DNA of 64,000 nucleotides from Lineus longissimus (Eukaryota > Nemertea > Pilidiophora > Heteronemertea > Lineidae), in assembly GCF_910592395.1 (NCBI RefSeq), contig NC_088322.1, positions 13,511,431-13,575,430 on the forward strand, read 5' to 3'. The notes beneath the pieces were generated by a model that saw only the letters and a list, made by a program, of their open reading frames with translations, was not told the DNA's origin and made no database searches. Positions 10,301 to 21,500 of this stretch are shown here, piece after piece. Position 1 is the first letter of the stretch. Each line of letters begins with the position of its first letter. The position numbers and the translations under genes were made by a program.

Positions 10301-13172
10301 TTCGGTAACCCCAACACTTACGCAATTCCTTTCTAACTAAGGTCTCCTACCGTAGCCCAAACACTTACGAAATTCCTTTCTAACTTAAGGTCTCCTTCAT
10401 GTTGGCGACTTGATCAAAGAGGTGAACGGGCAGCCTGTGTCAACAACCGAACAACTCCAGGACTTGATGCGCAAGTCAGAAGGCAGCATTACACTCAAGG
10501 TCGTGCCAAGTTATAGTGATGAACCTATCGTCGAACAGGTGAGAAGTGTCATTGGGTAGTGGGAAGTGTGATCAGATGAAGGAAATGAAGCTGATAAACC
10601 AACAAACCGTACTTTTTATGCGACTCACTTGAACTTTGACTCATGATACAATAATCTTATATGTTGTAAAGACGTCGGCCAACTATTCTGGTAGGGCGAT
10701 ATTCCACTGATCCTAAACCGTAGTGACCCCCCCTCTAAGGCTGCAAGAGCTCATGAAATTGATCATGCTACTTTCCCAAATTCCAGGTTTTCATGCGTAC
10801 TCACTTCAACTTTGACCCATCAAAGGATAACATAATTCCGTGCAAGGAAGCTGGCCTGCCATTCCGGGAGGGCGACATTCTGCAGATTCTGAATCGTAAA
10901 GACCCCACTTGGTGGCAGGCAATGAGGGTTGACGACGACACCAGAGCAGGGTTGATTCCATCGCAGGAACTCGAGGAGAAACGGAAGTCATTTGTTAAGC
11001 ATGATTATGATTATACCTCCAAGTCACGTAAGTTTGGAAATATGAGAGTGGATGAGACTGGCAATGTGTATGTTTATGTATTTCTGCTTGAATACCGGAC
11101 CAAGAAGTGGTAGGAACGAAATTGACACAAGTCTTGCTTGTTGCCATGTGGACTGTTGAGCACCATACAAAGGTATACATTTGTAGACAAAGGTATACAT
11201 TTGCATGTACACATAAATATGTAACTCGTTGTTACCATTTCAGTGTTTTGTGGTATGACCAAACGCCGAAAGAAGAAACACATGTACACTGCGAAGAAAA
11301 ACTCTGAGCTTGACGGCAATGAGCTGATGATTTACGAAGAGGTCGCCCGTCTGCCTCCATTTCAGCGCCAGTCCTTGGTTCTTGTTGGTGCACCTGGTGT
11401 TGGACGAAGGTCACTCAAAAATATGTTGATTGAAGTCAGCCCTAAGACGTTTGGTCCAGTTATTCCACGTAAGTACATGTACACGTAGGGGCAGGTAGGA
11501 TTTGAAATCTTTCAGTACAGCTACCATGTGCATTTTAGTGGTGTGCAATCGAATTTGTCCATGTCTCAGTTCATCGATGTGTCATTGTTCCGTTATTCAA
11601 CATTTTAGATACATCCCGTCCACCAAAAGACGATGAAGAAGATGGCGTCACCTACAACTATTCGGAACGTGGCGAAATGCTACGGGATATCCGTGAGGAT
11701 AAGTATTTAGAGCACGGCGAATATAACGGTAACTTGTACGGTGTACGGTTGGCGACCATCAAAGATACGATTATGGAGGGGAAGATTCCGATTATTGACT
11801 GCAACCCTCAGGTAAGGATACCCTGCTAGAAATGACGGAACGAGTTTTCAAACCCTGATCATGTCCCAAGAAAAGGTCATCAATTGACGAAATAAGTGCC
11901 ATTGGTTCAGCTGACCAGCCGAGGACTTCCCCCCCCCCTGACAAAATACGTTCTCATGAGTCACCTACATCAATCAACATCTCGGCGTCCAATCTATCAA
12001 GGGCAAAACATGATGTTGTGTTATAAATCACACCCATTTCCCCCAGATTTCACCTCAAAACTTTGATTGTCACCATAAATCCCATAGGTGCAACATTTCA
12101 TCCAGCATAACAACACTTCTTCTCCCTTCGCTGTGCGTGCCAAACTTGTACAGCATCATTTTCCCATACTAAAACGTGAAAAGAAGTAGGTCTCATCTGT
12201 TCGGTCAGCTCAGTGACGTCTGCTATCGTAAGATATTTCATGCCATCAAAGTAATGCATTGACCATGTCACCTTTTTTCAGGCCATCAAATCAATAAAGA
12301 CCGGAGAATTCAAACCCTACGTTGTCTTCATTGCCGCGCCAAGTGTGGAGATCCTACGAAATATGTACGAGCTTGGCCGGGTCGAAGGATGGACTACAAA
12401 ATCTTACACGGTAAGATGGAGATTTTGTTTTCCTCCATACCATGATGGCGTTGCTTGAGGGCCTACAACCCTCTTAAATTTCACTGATAAGTGGCACATT
12501 TTGTCATTCTTGTCCAAGAGTCTTTTTGTTTTAGTATAAATGTGACTCGCTCTACCAAAACTAGGCGCTTGTCGCATCTGAACTTGACAGGTTGATACGG
12601 ACTTGTTGTTCATTTCCCTATTGTTGACCTTTTGTGAAATCTATTACAAACTGATTTGGTCACATTCAACAAAAGGTCTACAATAGGGAAATGAACAACA
12701 AGTCCGTATCAACCTGTCAAGTTCAGATGCGACAAGCGCCTAGTTTTGGTAGAGCGGGTCACAAATGGATGATATAGGCATATCATGCATGATATAGGCA
12801 TATCAATATGTTAACAAAATCCAGGTTGAAAGAGACCTTCCAGGTACTTTCCATGTTTTGTACATTGTACCCATGTATTCAGATGAGCGCCAGGCCCTTG
12901 GGCCTCTTGTTTAGTTTTCTGTCAGTTTCTTCATTCGTCACAATCATATCAAATGCCATATCTCTATTCAATTCAAACTTCAGGAGAGAGATTTCATAAG
13001 AACAGTTGAGGAGAGCGCCAGGATCGAACGCGCCTACCGCCACCATTTTGATTGCATCATCGTCAACGACAATATGGAGGAGACATATCGAACCTTGATT
13101 GAAAACTTTGAAGCCATGTCGATTGAAGATCAATGGGTGCCGATTTCTTGGGTGTACGACCACCAACAATAA
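4135..13172 (+). CDS. PALS2: MAGUK scaffold protein, PALS2/MPP6-MPP2 (varicose) type, complete
   Basis: Membrane-associated scaffold linking adhesion receptors to LIN7 and protein 4.1 at cell junctions. Coding exons: 4135-4321, 5220-5332, 5586-5732, 6004-6168, 7658-7733 or 9250-9328, 10390-10538, 10787-11027, 11244-11468, 11609-11811, 12282-12410, 12984-13172. All have AG/GT borders and matching phases. The product is 607 or 608 residues. L27 helices lie around 80-165, PDZ around 200-275 (EPLGITVRV loop), SH3 around 282-350 (ending [12 protein letters not shown]), a basic hook at 366-375 ([10 protein letters not shown]), then the guanylate-kinase-like domain with [12 protein letters not shown] and C-terminal [13 protein letters not shown]. 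Human MPP6 aligns almost throughout; the acidic N-terminal extension is extra. PALS2 versus MPP2 cannot be separated, so the symbol marks the subfamily. The GK domain is presumed inactive, as in the family. Confidence 0.93.
4758..4934. mobile_element. Short mariner/Tc1-like MITE
   Basis: About 177 bp in the first intron of the PALS2-like gene. The ends are inverted (CAGAAGAACCTC left; GAGGTTCCACTG right, whose reverse complement is CAGTGGAACCTC). Internal inverted words TATTAAGGACA / TGTCCTTAATA and AGAGAGGT occur on both arms. TA precedes the left end, but no clean TA follows the right end. Confidence 0.5.
7371..7533. repeat. 82-bp direct tandem duplication
   Basis: Two adjacent copies begin with CCTGAATTGAA(T/A)GCTGAC and end with CCTCAGTCTCAAATTCAGAA. 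They differ by a few substitutions. They lie in the intron just upstream of alternative PDZ exon 5a. No coding potential is seen. Confidence 0.85.
7658..7733 (+). CDS. PALS2: PALS2-like gene, alternative PDZ exon 5a
   Basis: A 76-nt exon between TTCATAG and GTGATT. It encodes [16 protein letters not shown] and nine more residues, ending in ERQ. This completes the EPLG carboxylate-binding loop begun by the previous exon and supplies strand bB and the next strand of the PDZ domain. It starts in phase 0 and ends in phase 1, exactly like exon 5b, so a transcript needs one and only one of the two to stay in frame. Confidence 0.88.
9250..9328 (+). CDS. PALS2: PALS2-like gene, alternative PDZ exon 5b
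   Basis: A 79-nt paralogous copy of exon 5a, 1.5 kb downstream, between TTCCCAG and GTAACG. It encodes [17 protein letters not shown] followed by nine residues ending in YKQ. Length modulo 3, phase and borders match 5a, and the protein is clearly homologous, but the loop after the binding strand differs. The frame is open and nearly all differences from 5a are conservative for a PDZ fold, so it looks functional rather than a relic. Confidence 0.85.
9984..10397. repeat. Tandem array of 47-bp splice-acceptor repeats
   Basis: Nine units with spacing 46-48 bp. Consensus pieces are AACACTTACGCAATTCC, TTTCTAACTAAG, GTCTCCTTCG and GTAACCCC. The last unit runs into the genuine acceptor (AG at 10388-10389) and first bases of exon 6. 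The eight upstream units each carry a copy of that acceptor, with AGs ending at 10013, 10060, 10107, 10154, 10201, 10248, 10294 and 10341. Each also has a donor-like GTAACC (GTAGCC in unit eight) 10 nt later. Units one and three share a variant (TTAGTTCTCCTGCG), which suggests a two-unit duplication step. Confidence 0.95.
10612..10733 (+). pseudogene. Decayed duplicate of the SH3 exon
   Basis: This intronic stretch aligns with the first ~120 bp of exon 7 (from 10787). Shared blocks include ATGCG-ACTCACTT-AACTTTGAC, GATA-AATAAT, GGCC...ATTC-GG-AGGGCGA-ATTC and CGTA-GACCCC. A one-base deletion after ATGCG and further indels destroy the frame, so it cannot code. It lies about 55 bp upstream of the working exon and is best read as an old tandem exon duplication. 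Confidence 0.75.
12542..12762. mobile_element. Foldback MITE, copy 1 (221 bp)
   Basis: A near-perfect long palindrome in the last intron of the PALS2-like gene. The left arm starts GTGACTCGCTCTACCAAAAC and the right arm ends GTTTTGGTAGAGCGGGTCAC. It is flanked by AAAT on both sides, a likely 4-bp target duplication. A copy of identical length lies at 60044-60264, and a diverged relative at 16551-16739. The superfamily is not assigned. Confidence 0.9.
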
Positions 13173-14330
13173 ACTATTTTCATTTCAACTTATTTTGTGT
13201 TTGAAATCTTATACACTTCCTTTAGGTGGTCAATGGCTGTGTCGGGTCGAGTTGAGTTGATATCTATTCCTACTTAATGTGTGTATGTACACTCTCTTGG
13301 ACGGTTTATAACTGTAACAAGTCTAATGTATTGTAATGACATCATATCGCCCGTTTTCATCCCTTAAAATGCTGTATAAAATTGGCACTATGACTAATAT
13401 ACCACTTGCTTTTAAAATGGCATGTGTTTTTTTGAAAAGGATCATATTTTTTTAAATCAATATGCATATCATTGTGTTATTGCAACTTCTGCCAATTTAG
13501 GACTATTTTTACTATATTTCATATATTCGGTACAAATTGTCAAAGTGTTGCATAGGTGATGCAACACGCACCAAAGAAGGGATTTAGATTAAAGTGATTG
13601 AAACAGTTCCGGATAATGATCACATTCATAAGAAAAATATATTTGGAGTTTTTTAAATGCTTGATGAGAAAAAGTAGTTTTTGCTATAAGCTAAATTGGA
13701 TCACATGTACATATCAGCGGCGAAGTGATGAATTTGTATGAGTTGTTTCAGTGAACTTGGTTGAAATGTATCTGTACAAGTCGGCTTTATTTCTACATTT
13801 GCCTTCTCATCGCGACATATCTTGAATCGATTACTGTACACCAGGAAATATTTGCGGCAATTGTAGTTGGCGGTTTTGTGAAATTGCATACTTTGGCGTA
13901 GTTTTGATTGAAACGTACATGAATTTTCCAAGTGTGCAGTATATCTTGTTTATTATTTTGAATGATATTTGTATGTAGGCATGCTTATTCAATGTATATA
14001 ATTGTGCAATACTTCATGAGAAAGCTTCAATGGTTGGTAGATTTAGTTTATTTTAGCGGCAAATCATCCGATTATAATCCTATGCTTTTTAGACAATTTA
14101 CCAAGTTTGGATACTTGCTACTACACAATTTTGGTGTGCCCCGAATTATTTTTGTCAGGATAGAATGTGGATGAGTTACATGTTGTTAACGTTTGAAAAT
14201 CCGTCTAAAGTTTTGATGTTGCGTCCGTCCCTTTGATCCTGAACCCTGTAACTTTGTTGCTATCTGTAATGTCAACGGTAAGATTTGCAAAATCCGTGAA
14301 AATAAAACTCCTTTCGCAGTTCGCAATATT
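13173..14330 (+). other. Probable 3' UTR of the PALS2-like gene
   Basis: AT-rich sequence with no exon. AATAAA at 14301-14306 is the clearest polyadenylation signal downstream of the stop. A longer UTR cannot be excluded. Confidence 0.4.
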
Positions 14331-16277
14331 TTAGGATGTTGATGTTTATAGTGTGTTTTCTTGGTTTATCCTATTGTTTACATTTTGAAACCTGTGCTAC
14401 AAAGGCATTTTTGTTTTTAAAAAAAGGAAAACTTGAATTTTTTTAGAAATGTCTGTCACGAAGTTCAGGCTTGCCACAATCATTTGTTGAAGGTTTGTAT
14501 TTACTGGATTTTTACTGGACAATGGGAACAATTTACAGATCATGCAAATTGAAATGGGGGAATTGTTAAACTTTATTTTGCGTGTCATCTAAAATCAATC
14601 GAGTTTCATTGTGTTTTTTTGTACCAAACATTAGCTACATTCCTCCCCAGTTGTATCGGGCATTCCAGATTGTAATATTTCAAATTCTTTAACCGCTGTA
14701 ACCCCTTAGAATATTGCAGATGAGGTATCCCCTAGCAGTGTATTACTTATAGTCAATCTAGTTTAATAATGTAGAAAAACATATCAATTTTAAAAAGAAA
14801 CTTTGGAGTCTCCTCTCATAGATTTCTTGTCAATAATTCACAGATAAAATTTTGAATAACAATTTCAATTTTGTATTAGCTTTGCAACATGTCAGTGCTT
14901 GAAGCCTTGGCTTGAAGCCTTGCCTGTTGCCATCAGCTTTTTCACAGTTTTGTAAATTCACTGATCTCATTCAAAATGGGACCACCAATCCAAGGTTTCA
15001 GAGATGATAATATCAGCCAGAAATCCAGTGATTTAGGATAAGGTTTTATTGTATCCAGGATGTTTTGGTTTCCCTGGGTGCACTCCTGAGGTCACAAACC
15101 TGCATTCAATTTTAGTACCCATTTCCAGCCGAGGTACGTGTATGGTAACCTGTATTGACTCACAAGAATTTGAGCTTGTTGTGTATGCACCAACTAAATC
15201 ACTGATTATGCCGGTTATGGGCAAGTCCACTGTGTCACAGAACAGGTTTATTTGATTTGATGAACCAGTGTGTAAATGCAGACAGTATTGTATAAGGTGT
15301 CACCAAAAAAACATGCCAATTATCTTTCTGTGTTGTCCTCTTTACTTGTACGTAGACGTTTGGGTTAAAATTATTACAATCCCCGATCGGAAATGACGTA
15401 GTTTGATCGCATTCCGACGTTTGTTTATCCTTGAAGTTTGGTGATGTTCGACTTAAAATTATGAAGTTTGCTGGATTTATTTGTTGATTGCGAAATGGCC
15501 GTTTGTCGCAACTGTATTAAACTTTTATTGGCCACCTTTAAGAAATCCATGCTGCTATTGATTGCAGGTATGCGACTTGAACATGTATTTGTACTCCTGC
15601 TGTTGCCGGTATTGCGACAACATACATTCTAAATGAAAATATATATGATATTATACAACTCGTGTGTTTTTTTCGTCTTGTTTGGCTGGAGCTAAAGGCG
15701 GATGCCCATTATCGGATAGCTGGGGGTAGCAGTAGAGTGCATCATTTTCAAAGTCCTAAATAAGAGGAATCAAGGCCTTTTTCCATAACGGGAAAAGGGC
15801 ATTTTGCCAAAGACGGTCCTAAGGCATACTTTGAGGCATGTTCTATGAATGGATTCGGACACAAACACTCTGTAAAATCCAGGTCTGACAGTGCCCACTT
15901 CATATGCCAAATGCACTTGCTCAACACGCTCATTACGCAACCATTCCTTGATAAAGACTGACAAAAAAACAACACAAATTTGTTTGATCAATGTCAATGA
16001 GTAAATCATATATTTTCATACATCAATAAGGTGAACATTACAATAGCCGTACAGTCATGACAGTAGAAGCGGTTTATCTTCATTCCTTCCCTGGTGAATT
16101 CACCGACTGCCCCCGAGGGCAGGAAGCCTTTCAAGATTCTTCCTGATCCGGACAACTCTTCCAGCAGGTTTCCGAAGATCGGCCCCACATTGTCATTTAC
16201 ATGACCTTTGTAATCACTTATTATTATGGATAATTTCCGTCTCTAGTGAACATAGTCAGCTGATATTTTTAAATGGC
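14331..16277. other. Convergent intergenic region
   Basis: This lies between the 3' ends of the + strand MAGUK gene and the - strand VPS25 gene, and must include the VPS25 3' UTR at its right side. I see no exon chain on either strand. A short TATAAGGTGTCACC word near 15290 resembles a mariner end, but I found no partner. Confidence 0.45.
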
Positions 16278-17553
16278 CTACAAGAACTTCACACCATCTG
16301 TACCCATCATGATGGCCTTGTTTTGTGCTTGTAAAGTCTTGAGTGATCGCGCCAAAAGCCAGTCTTCCATCCCATAAAACTCTGAAAAGGAGAAACACAA
16401 ACCAATATACAACAGAGATGCGGGTTCAAAGAAAAAATTCCAATTCAAGACATTCGTCAATTCAAATTTCCCTGTGCCAGAATGTCTCTGCTTGTCAAAA
16501 CTATTGATCCACAGTGGGCAATGTATGACACAACATGAACTAAACCATATGTGACCCACCATGGCAAAATGAGTCGCACGTCGCACAGAAGATGAGCCTA
16601 AAATGACACCTGGACATAATAGAAGAAATTGATATACTCAGATTTCACGAAAGGCAGACAATAGTGAAATGAACAACCAGTCCGTCTCAACCTGTCAAGC
16701 TCGGAGCGACATGCGACTCATTTTGCCATGGCGGGTCACATGCTTTTCAAACACAGGTTTGTGAGGTGTACTCGCCTTCATTATTCGTATCGTCCCCGTT
16801 GACAAGTTCGTATAACGTACACACTGTGTTATTCTTGCCATTGTCGCACACCCATTGATACATCATCTTGCCCCATTCGTCAGGTGTCCTCCACATCAGC
16901 AGGCATTGCTTCTTGGTCTTGTCCTTCCATTCAACATTACCTGGAAGCAAAGAGACTTGTATTGTAGTGTAGTATCACACTGACACAGTGACAATAATGA
17001 CATGACCAGCTAGACCAACCTACTTACCTCTTTTACAAAGCTCTTCTAATATTGTATAGATTGCATCTATTGAGAGTTTTCCTGGTCTAGAGTTAAGGAA
17101 AAAACATTTCGAACGTTTCCACGCTCAGTCGAGCTGTCTTTGAATAGTTTTTAAGACCCGATACATGGAGAAAACCCCCAGTGCTTTTTAAGCAGTTCAA
17201 TGGAGTGGACAAATGAAGTTGAGGGGAAGTCTTTATAAAGGATACTGTCTAGTTTTTTGTTAGAAAAAAGTAGGCTGGTTTGCGACTCTCCGACATCTAG
17301 ACTGTACAACTTTTTGTGACGATAATAGGCAAGGACTAAATTACACCAGGCCTCCAATTGCTTCTTTCTGGTATCTACATTTGGCTGGATTCTGAAAAAT
17401 TATGGCATTGAAAAATTAGGCCCTATTAGAAAAAACCGGTTGTCAAAATTGACAAATATCAACAAGTTTTTACAAAGGAGTCACACAAAGGCAATTAACG
17501 TACGTGAAAAACGGTGGAAAATTGTACTGCCACGGCCAATCAAATGTATCCAT
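16278..17553 (-). CDS. VPS25: ESCRT-II subunit VPS25, complete
   Basis: Endosomal sorting subunit; two copies per ESCRT-II complex recruit the ESCRT-III protein CHMP6 during multivesicular body formation. Five - strand exons, 5' to 3': 17553-17504, 17391-17246, 17081-17028, 16940-16776, 16381-16278. Phases agree and give 172 residues (human about 176). The start MDTFDWPWQYNFPPFFT matches the family N-terminus, including the PPxF docking motif. The two winged-helix repeats follow, with EAWCNLVLAYYR, KLSIDAIYTILEELCKRG, DEWGKMMYQWV and NTVCTLYELVNGDDT. The C-terminus is TDGVKFL. The fourth intron uses a GC donor (AAG followed by GCGAGT), because only this phase joins NNE to EFYGMEDW. That intron also contains a MITE. 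Confidence 0.95.
16551..16739. mobile_element. Foldback MITE, diverged copy 3
   Basis: A 189-bp element inside the 394-bp last intron of VPS25. Its arms read GTGACCCACCATGGCAAAAT and ATTTTGCCATGGCGGGTCAC, with about 30 bp of strong inversion. The right half contains words shared with copies 1 and 2 (CAACCTGTCAAG, GAAATGAACAAC). The outer 4 bp do not match on the two sides, so the target duplication has decayed. Confidence 0.75.
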
Positions 17554-18525
17554 GGTGATTAAATGTAATCGTAATCTAACTGTAACATTTACTACAAAAT
17601 ATAATGAATAGATTTTCTTTATTCAGTGATTTTGGTTTGTAAAATTTTCCAAAACTGTAGATCTGAAAGCACTTTTCGCTTACAACAATGAGAAAAAAAC
17701 CGGAAGTTTGGACAAAACTCTTATTTTTTCAATAGTGACATAATCACACCGAGTAAAATATGTTTTCTTCATTATAAGAGTACGTTGTAAAAGTACGAGT
17801 CTATATATATTTAGCTTTCATGCACAACTAAGAGTGTTTCAGAAAAACCCTTGTGTGTTTAGTGTTGGAAGCGCCACCAAAATTTTGCTTTATTTCGCAA
17901 GACAAAAACTCTTTTTCATCACCAATTTAGGCCGAATCGCTGACTATTATTGTTCGAGTAGTGTTGTGAAATATCTATCTGCTGATATTTCATAGTTTTA
18001 CCGTGTTTTATGGTGTTAAAAGCTACTAAAACGCAAAATGTTCCAGGGAAGTTTAGTCTTGAATAGATGCTCTCGAGCTCGACTCTGAGTCTGACACACA
18101 CTCACTCACTGACTCAGTCACTGACTGTCGACTGACATTGGCACAGCTCTGATCCAGCTTTCCAAGGCCAGGCGCAAAACCCACCCAGGAAACGGAAGTG
18201 TAGGACAACCCTTCAGTCATCGCGTTGCTATTGAGCAGATTATCTCGATTGGTCGAAGTTTGATCATACTCATAGACCAAGCTGTTCAGTGTTCACAAAG
18301 TGAGTGAATCGGTGTACTGTTGCTTGTCGGACATTTATACGTCATGCCGGACCTTTTCAACAATCACAAAGAAGTCAAACCAGGATCAAAACAATGTAAA
18401 AGCCTCGGAGATAAATTTACTTTGGACTATGCCATAGCCATAGGCCCTTTGCCAGATATGGGTTGGAGAAAGTTTCTGCATAGTGTCAAATCTCAGATGA
18501 TTTTTTTGTTTTAGATCTTTTCAAC
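17554..18525. promoter_or_regulatory. Divergent VPS25 / UBE2F promoter region
   Basis: The start codons of VPS25 (- strand) and UBE2F (+ strand) are 972 bp apart. A likely UBE2F 5' untranslated exon ends at 18299 (CACAAA followed by GTGAGT), and its acceptor TTTTTTTGTTTTAG ends at 18514. CACTCACTGACT-type short repeats lie near 18098-18125. No TATA box is convincing. Shared or bidirectional promoter use is inferred from geometry only. Confidence 0.45.
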
Positions 18526-21500
18526 ATGATAAACTTATCTAAGCGTCTGAAGGAGCGTAAGACTGGTCCCGATCAAGGTCCGCCGAAGAGAGCATCTGTC
18601 AGAGAAAGGTTACTTGCCAAAGGTTAGTTGTTCACTTTCAGTTGACGGGTGTATGTCAGTATGACTATGAATAGTCGGAACACATCCAGTTTGGTTCCTA
18701 TTGTTAAAGTTAGACTTTAAAGGGAACTGAAACCACCAAGCCAGTTCGTATGACCTCGTTTTCATTTCCCGCGTATCGGGTGATCAGAACGAGGCATGAA
18801 TGAAACATGGCGCCTAGCTGTCAATCATTGAGTGACGTCACTACTATGGAATTTACTACGAAAACTCATGAATGAAAGATCGCATGACTCACGTGATTCT
18901 CACATGATTCTCACATGATTCTCAATGATAACAAATTGAACTGCGCATGCTCGGGCACTGGGGGCGGAGCTACAAATCTGAACTCGAATAGGAAGTTGGA
19001 AGTTTGACTTTCTCGGGCGGTGAATGTCGAAAAGTTGAATAAATCGCTCGGCTATTCCAGTTCCCTTTAAGAGTTGTTTTGCTTTATTCTATTAAAAGTT
19101 CAAATGTTCCAATTCCAAACAAGCAAGAATGCTGTCAGGGTCAGAATGGCTGTGGTGATCACTTTGCTACTGCATTTGTGGCACCATCCCTTCCTCAAGT
19201 AGTGCCTCGTATTTCTATGCAGTCTATCTTATTTGCTCAAGAATTATACTTCATACTTTCTATTTTGTATACACTTTTATTCCAGAGGTAATGGAAATGG
19301 GAAAGAGCCTTCCAAAAACATGCCGCACTGAATTCGAAGACCCAAACAAACTCCATCAGTTCATACTAATAATATCCCCTGATGATGGTGATTGGCATGG
19401 AGGAAAATACAAATTTTTTATAGACGTCCCTGAAGAGTATAATATGGTTGTAAGTATTGCAGTTGTGCTGTTAGAATTGGCGGCATTTGGGTGATAATTT
19501 CCTGCTCTTCATACAACTTTTGAAATCAGTGGCTGAAAATTTCAATATGGTTGCAAGTAGTTGCACTGATAACTAGTGCAGTTTTATCAATCTCTATCAC
19601 AAAGTTCAGATGTTGCTCATTGTGGTTGGAGATTGTTGGAGAGGCTTCTCTTCAGGCATCAATATATGCTGACATCTCAGTCATTGCCAAATACGGAACA
19701 TAGATCACACCAGTCCAGGTAGATAACTCGCTATCGTTTCTTCGTTTTTCTCCAGCCACCCAAAGTGCAATGTAAAACAAAGATATGGCACCCTAATATT
19801 AACGAAGATGGGGAAGTTTGCCTCAGCCTTCTACGACAAAATTCTCTTGACAGTATGGGTAAGTTCTCAGCAAATGTCACCGAGATTTCTCATGTGTTTG
19901 AACTCTGCTTTCAAGTCTAAAAAAGGCTAACTGGCAGTATCTGGTACACTCTGTGCAACTATTATACCTGATGTCACATTCCTGAGATCCACTGGTGTGA
20001 GTTTCTTGGAGTTAACCTCACTTATAATGGCCAGAGTCCTCTATTAAAACATGTGTACATTACGTGTACATTGTTGTGCATAGGTTTTGGTAAAAAAAGT
20101 ACTCATTGGACCAATCAATCTGCACAAAATTTTATATGTGTCAAGAAGAACCCTTTGCCAATAGCATAATAAAGTTTTAAAAAATTCCAATACCGATTGC
20201 CTGAGAAAAAAAGATTTCCGTACACAATATCCATCAAAACGTCACTGGCGCATTGATATGGCCCTGTCAAAGTACAAGTTCTAAACTGACCAGTGAGACC
20301 ACATTTTCTTAAATATATTATCAAAAAGCATATTTCTGTGATGGCCTGACTCTGTAGATTAAGAATCAACCACAGATTGAGAATTAATTCCACTTTGGTC
20401 CATCCCAGCCATGTATTTACCACAACTTGACATTTTGATAAGCTCTATGTGACTGTGCCACACTTCCGGTCGTGGATGAATACAGGTCTCTGCCCTAGTA
20501 GAGAGCCAGTGTTGGCCCCAGGTCAAATGTTCTGCTGTTTTCAGATTCCCCTAGATGTCCACATTACTGTGCAAAAGGAATTTTTGAATTATATTGAATT
20601 GTAAAATTTTTATTCGAGTTCATCTTCTTGCTATGTCCGGCCTCAAATTCTATGTTGAAGTGATGTGGGCGTGGCAAATACCCAACATGTAATATTTCTG
20701 TTAAAAATTATTAAATCCTACTAAGCACTGTTAGTTTGAAATAAAGGATATATACATTATTAGAAATAAGAGTTTTTGAGTTCATATGGTCATTGCTGGA
20801 TGTCCCAGGGCCAGGTTTCTAAGTTTGGGCAGTTACCATGACAACGGATTATAGAAATTGTAGAATCTCTACAACACTGAGTCTGAATTTTCAAAAAGTC
20901 ACAATTCCAGATTACTTCAGATTCACACTTGCCTACCTATCAAGTTTAAACTTCATATGGCCAGTAAAGAGCATGTGTGGCCAATTCAAAGTGAACCCCT
21001 TTGACCCTGAGAAACCTCATTTTCTCACATTCTCAACTTGAAAGATCGGAGGACACATGTGTAGGCCTACCAAATGTTTGTTTTTCATTAGGATATGACT
21101 TTTGTTATGGCTAAGGTATTTGTTTATCTAAGCAGCTCATCAGTACAGAGAAGCACAATGATGAACCATCCCAATATCCTCAAGCTTCAACTAAGTATGC
21201 CCTGGGGGTCACTTTACATGTGGACTCCACAGAGTAAACTTCAACTCAAGATGCCTATAACTAAGCAAAAAGCCAAGCCGTGGATTTCAAGTTGGTCACT
21301 CTTACCACTCGCCCTACAGCAGGACAATGCCTCCAGAGAAAACCGATGGTAGCTGGTCTCGTTTCACTTCAGTAATGAGGATTACAACAATTAATGTTGT
21401 GCGTGAGCGATCGGATGGCATCATCTTTGCACCGACGGTCGAGAACACAGTCAGCCCACTGAGGATACTTCGCCGGAGGGGACAGGATGCTACAAAGGAC

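Noticed and set aside
9984-10397. Regular 47-bp repeats considered as a CRISPR array
   Set aside because: There are no unique spacers. Units are contiguous copies of a splice-site region in an animal intron.
15748-16188. Several - strand frames downstream of VPS25
   Set aside because: They follow the VPS25 stop codon and show no conservation. Most likely 3' UTR.
20115-20423. Identical 102-codon - strand frames here and at 21880-22188
   Set aside because: Both lie inside the 469-bp transposon copies. Identity reflects the recent copy, not a gene.
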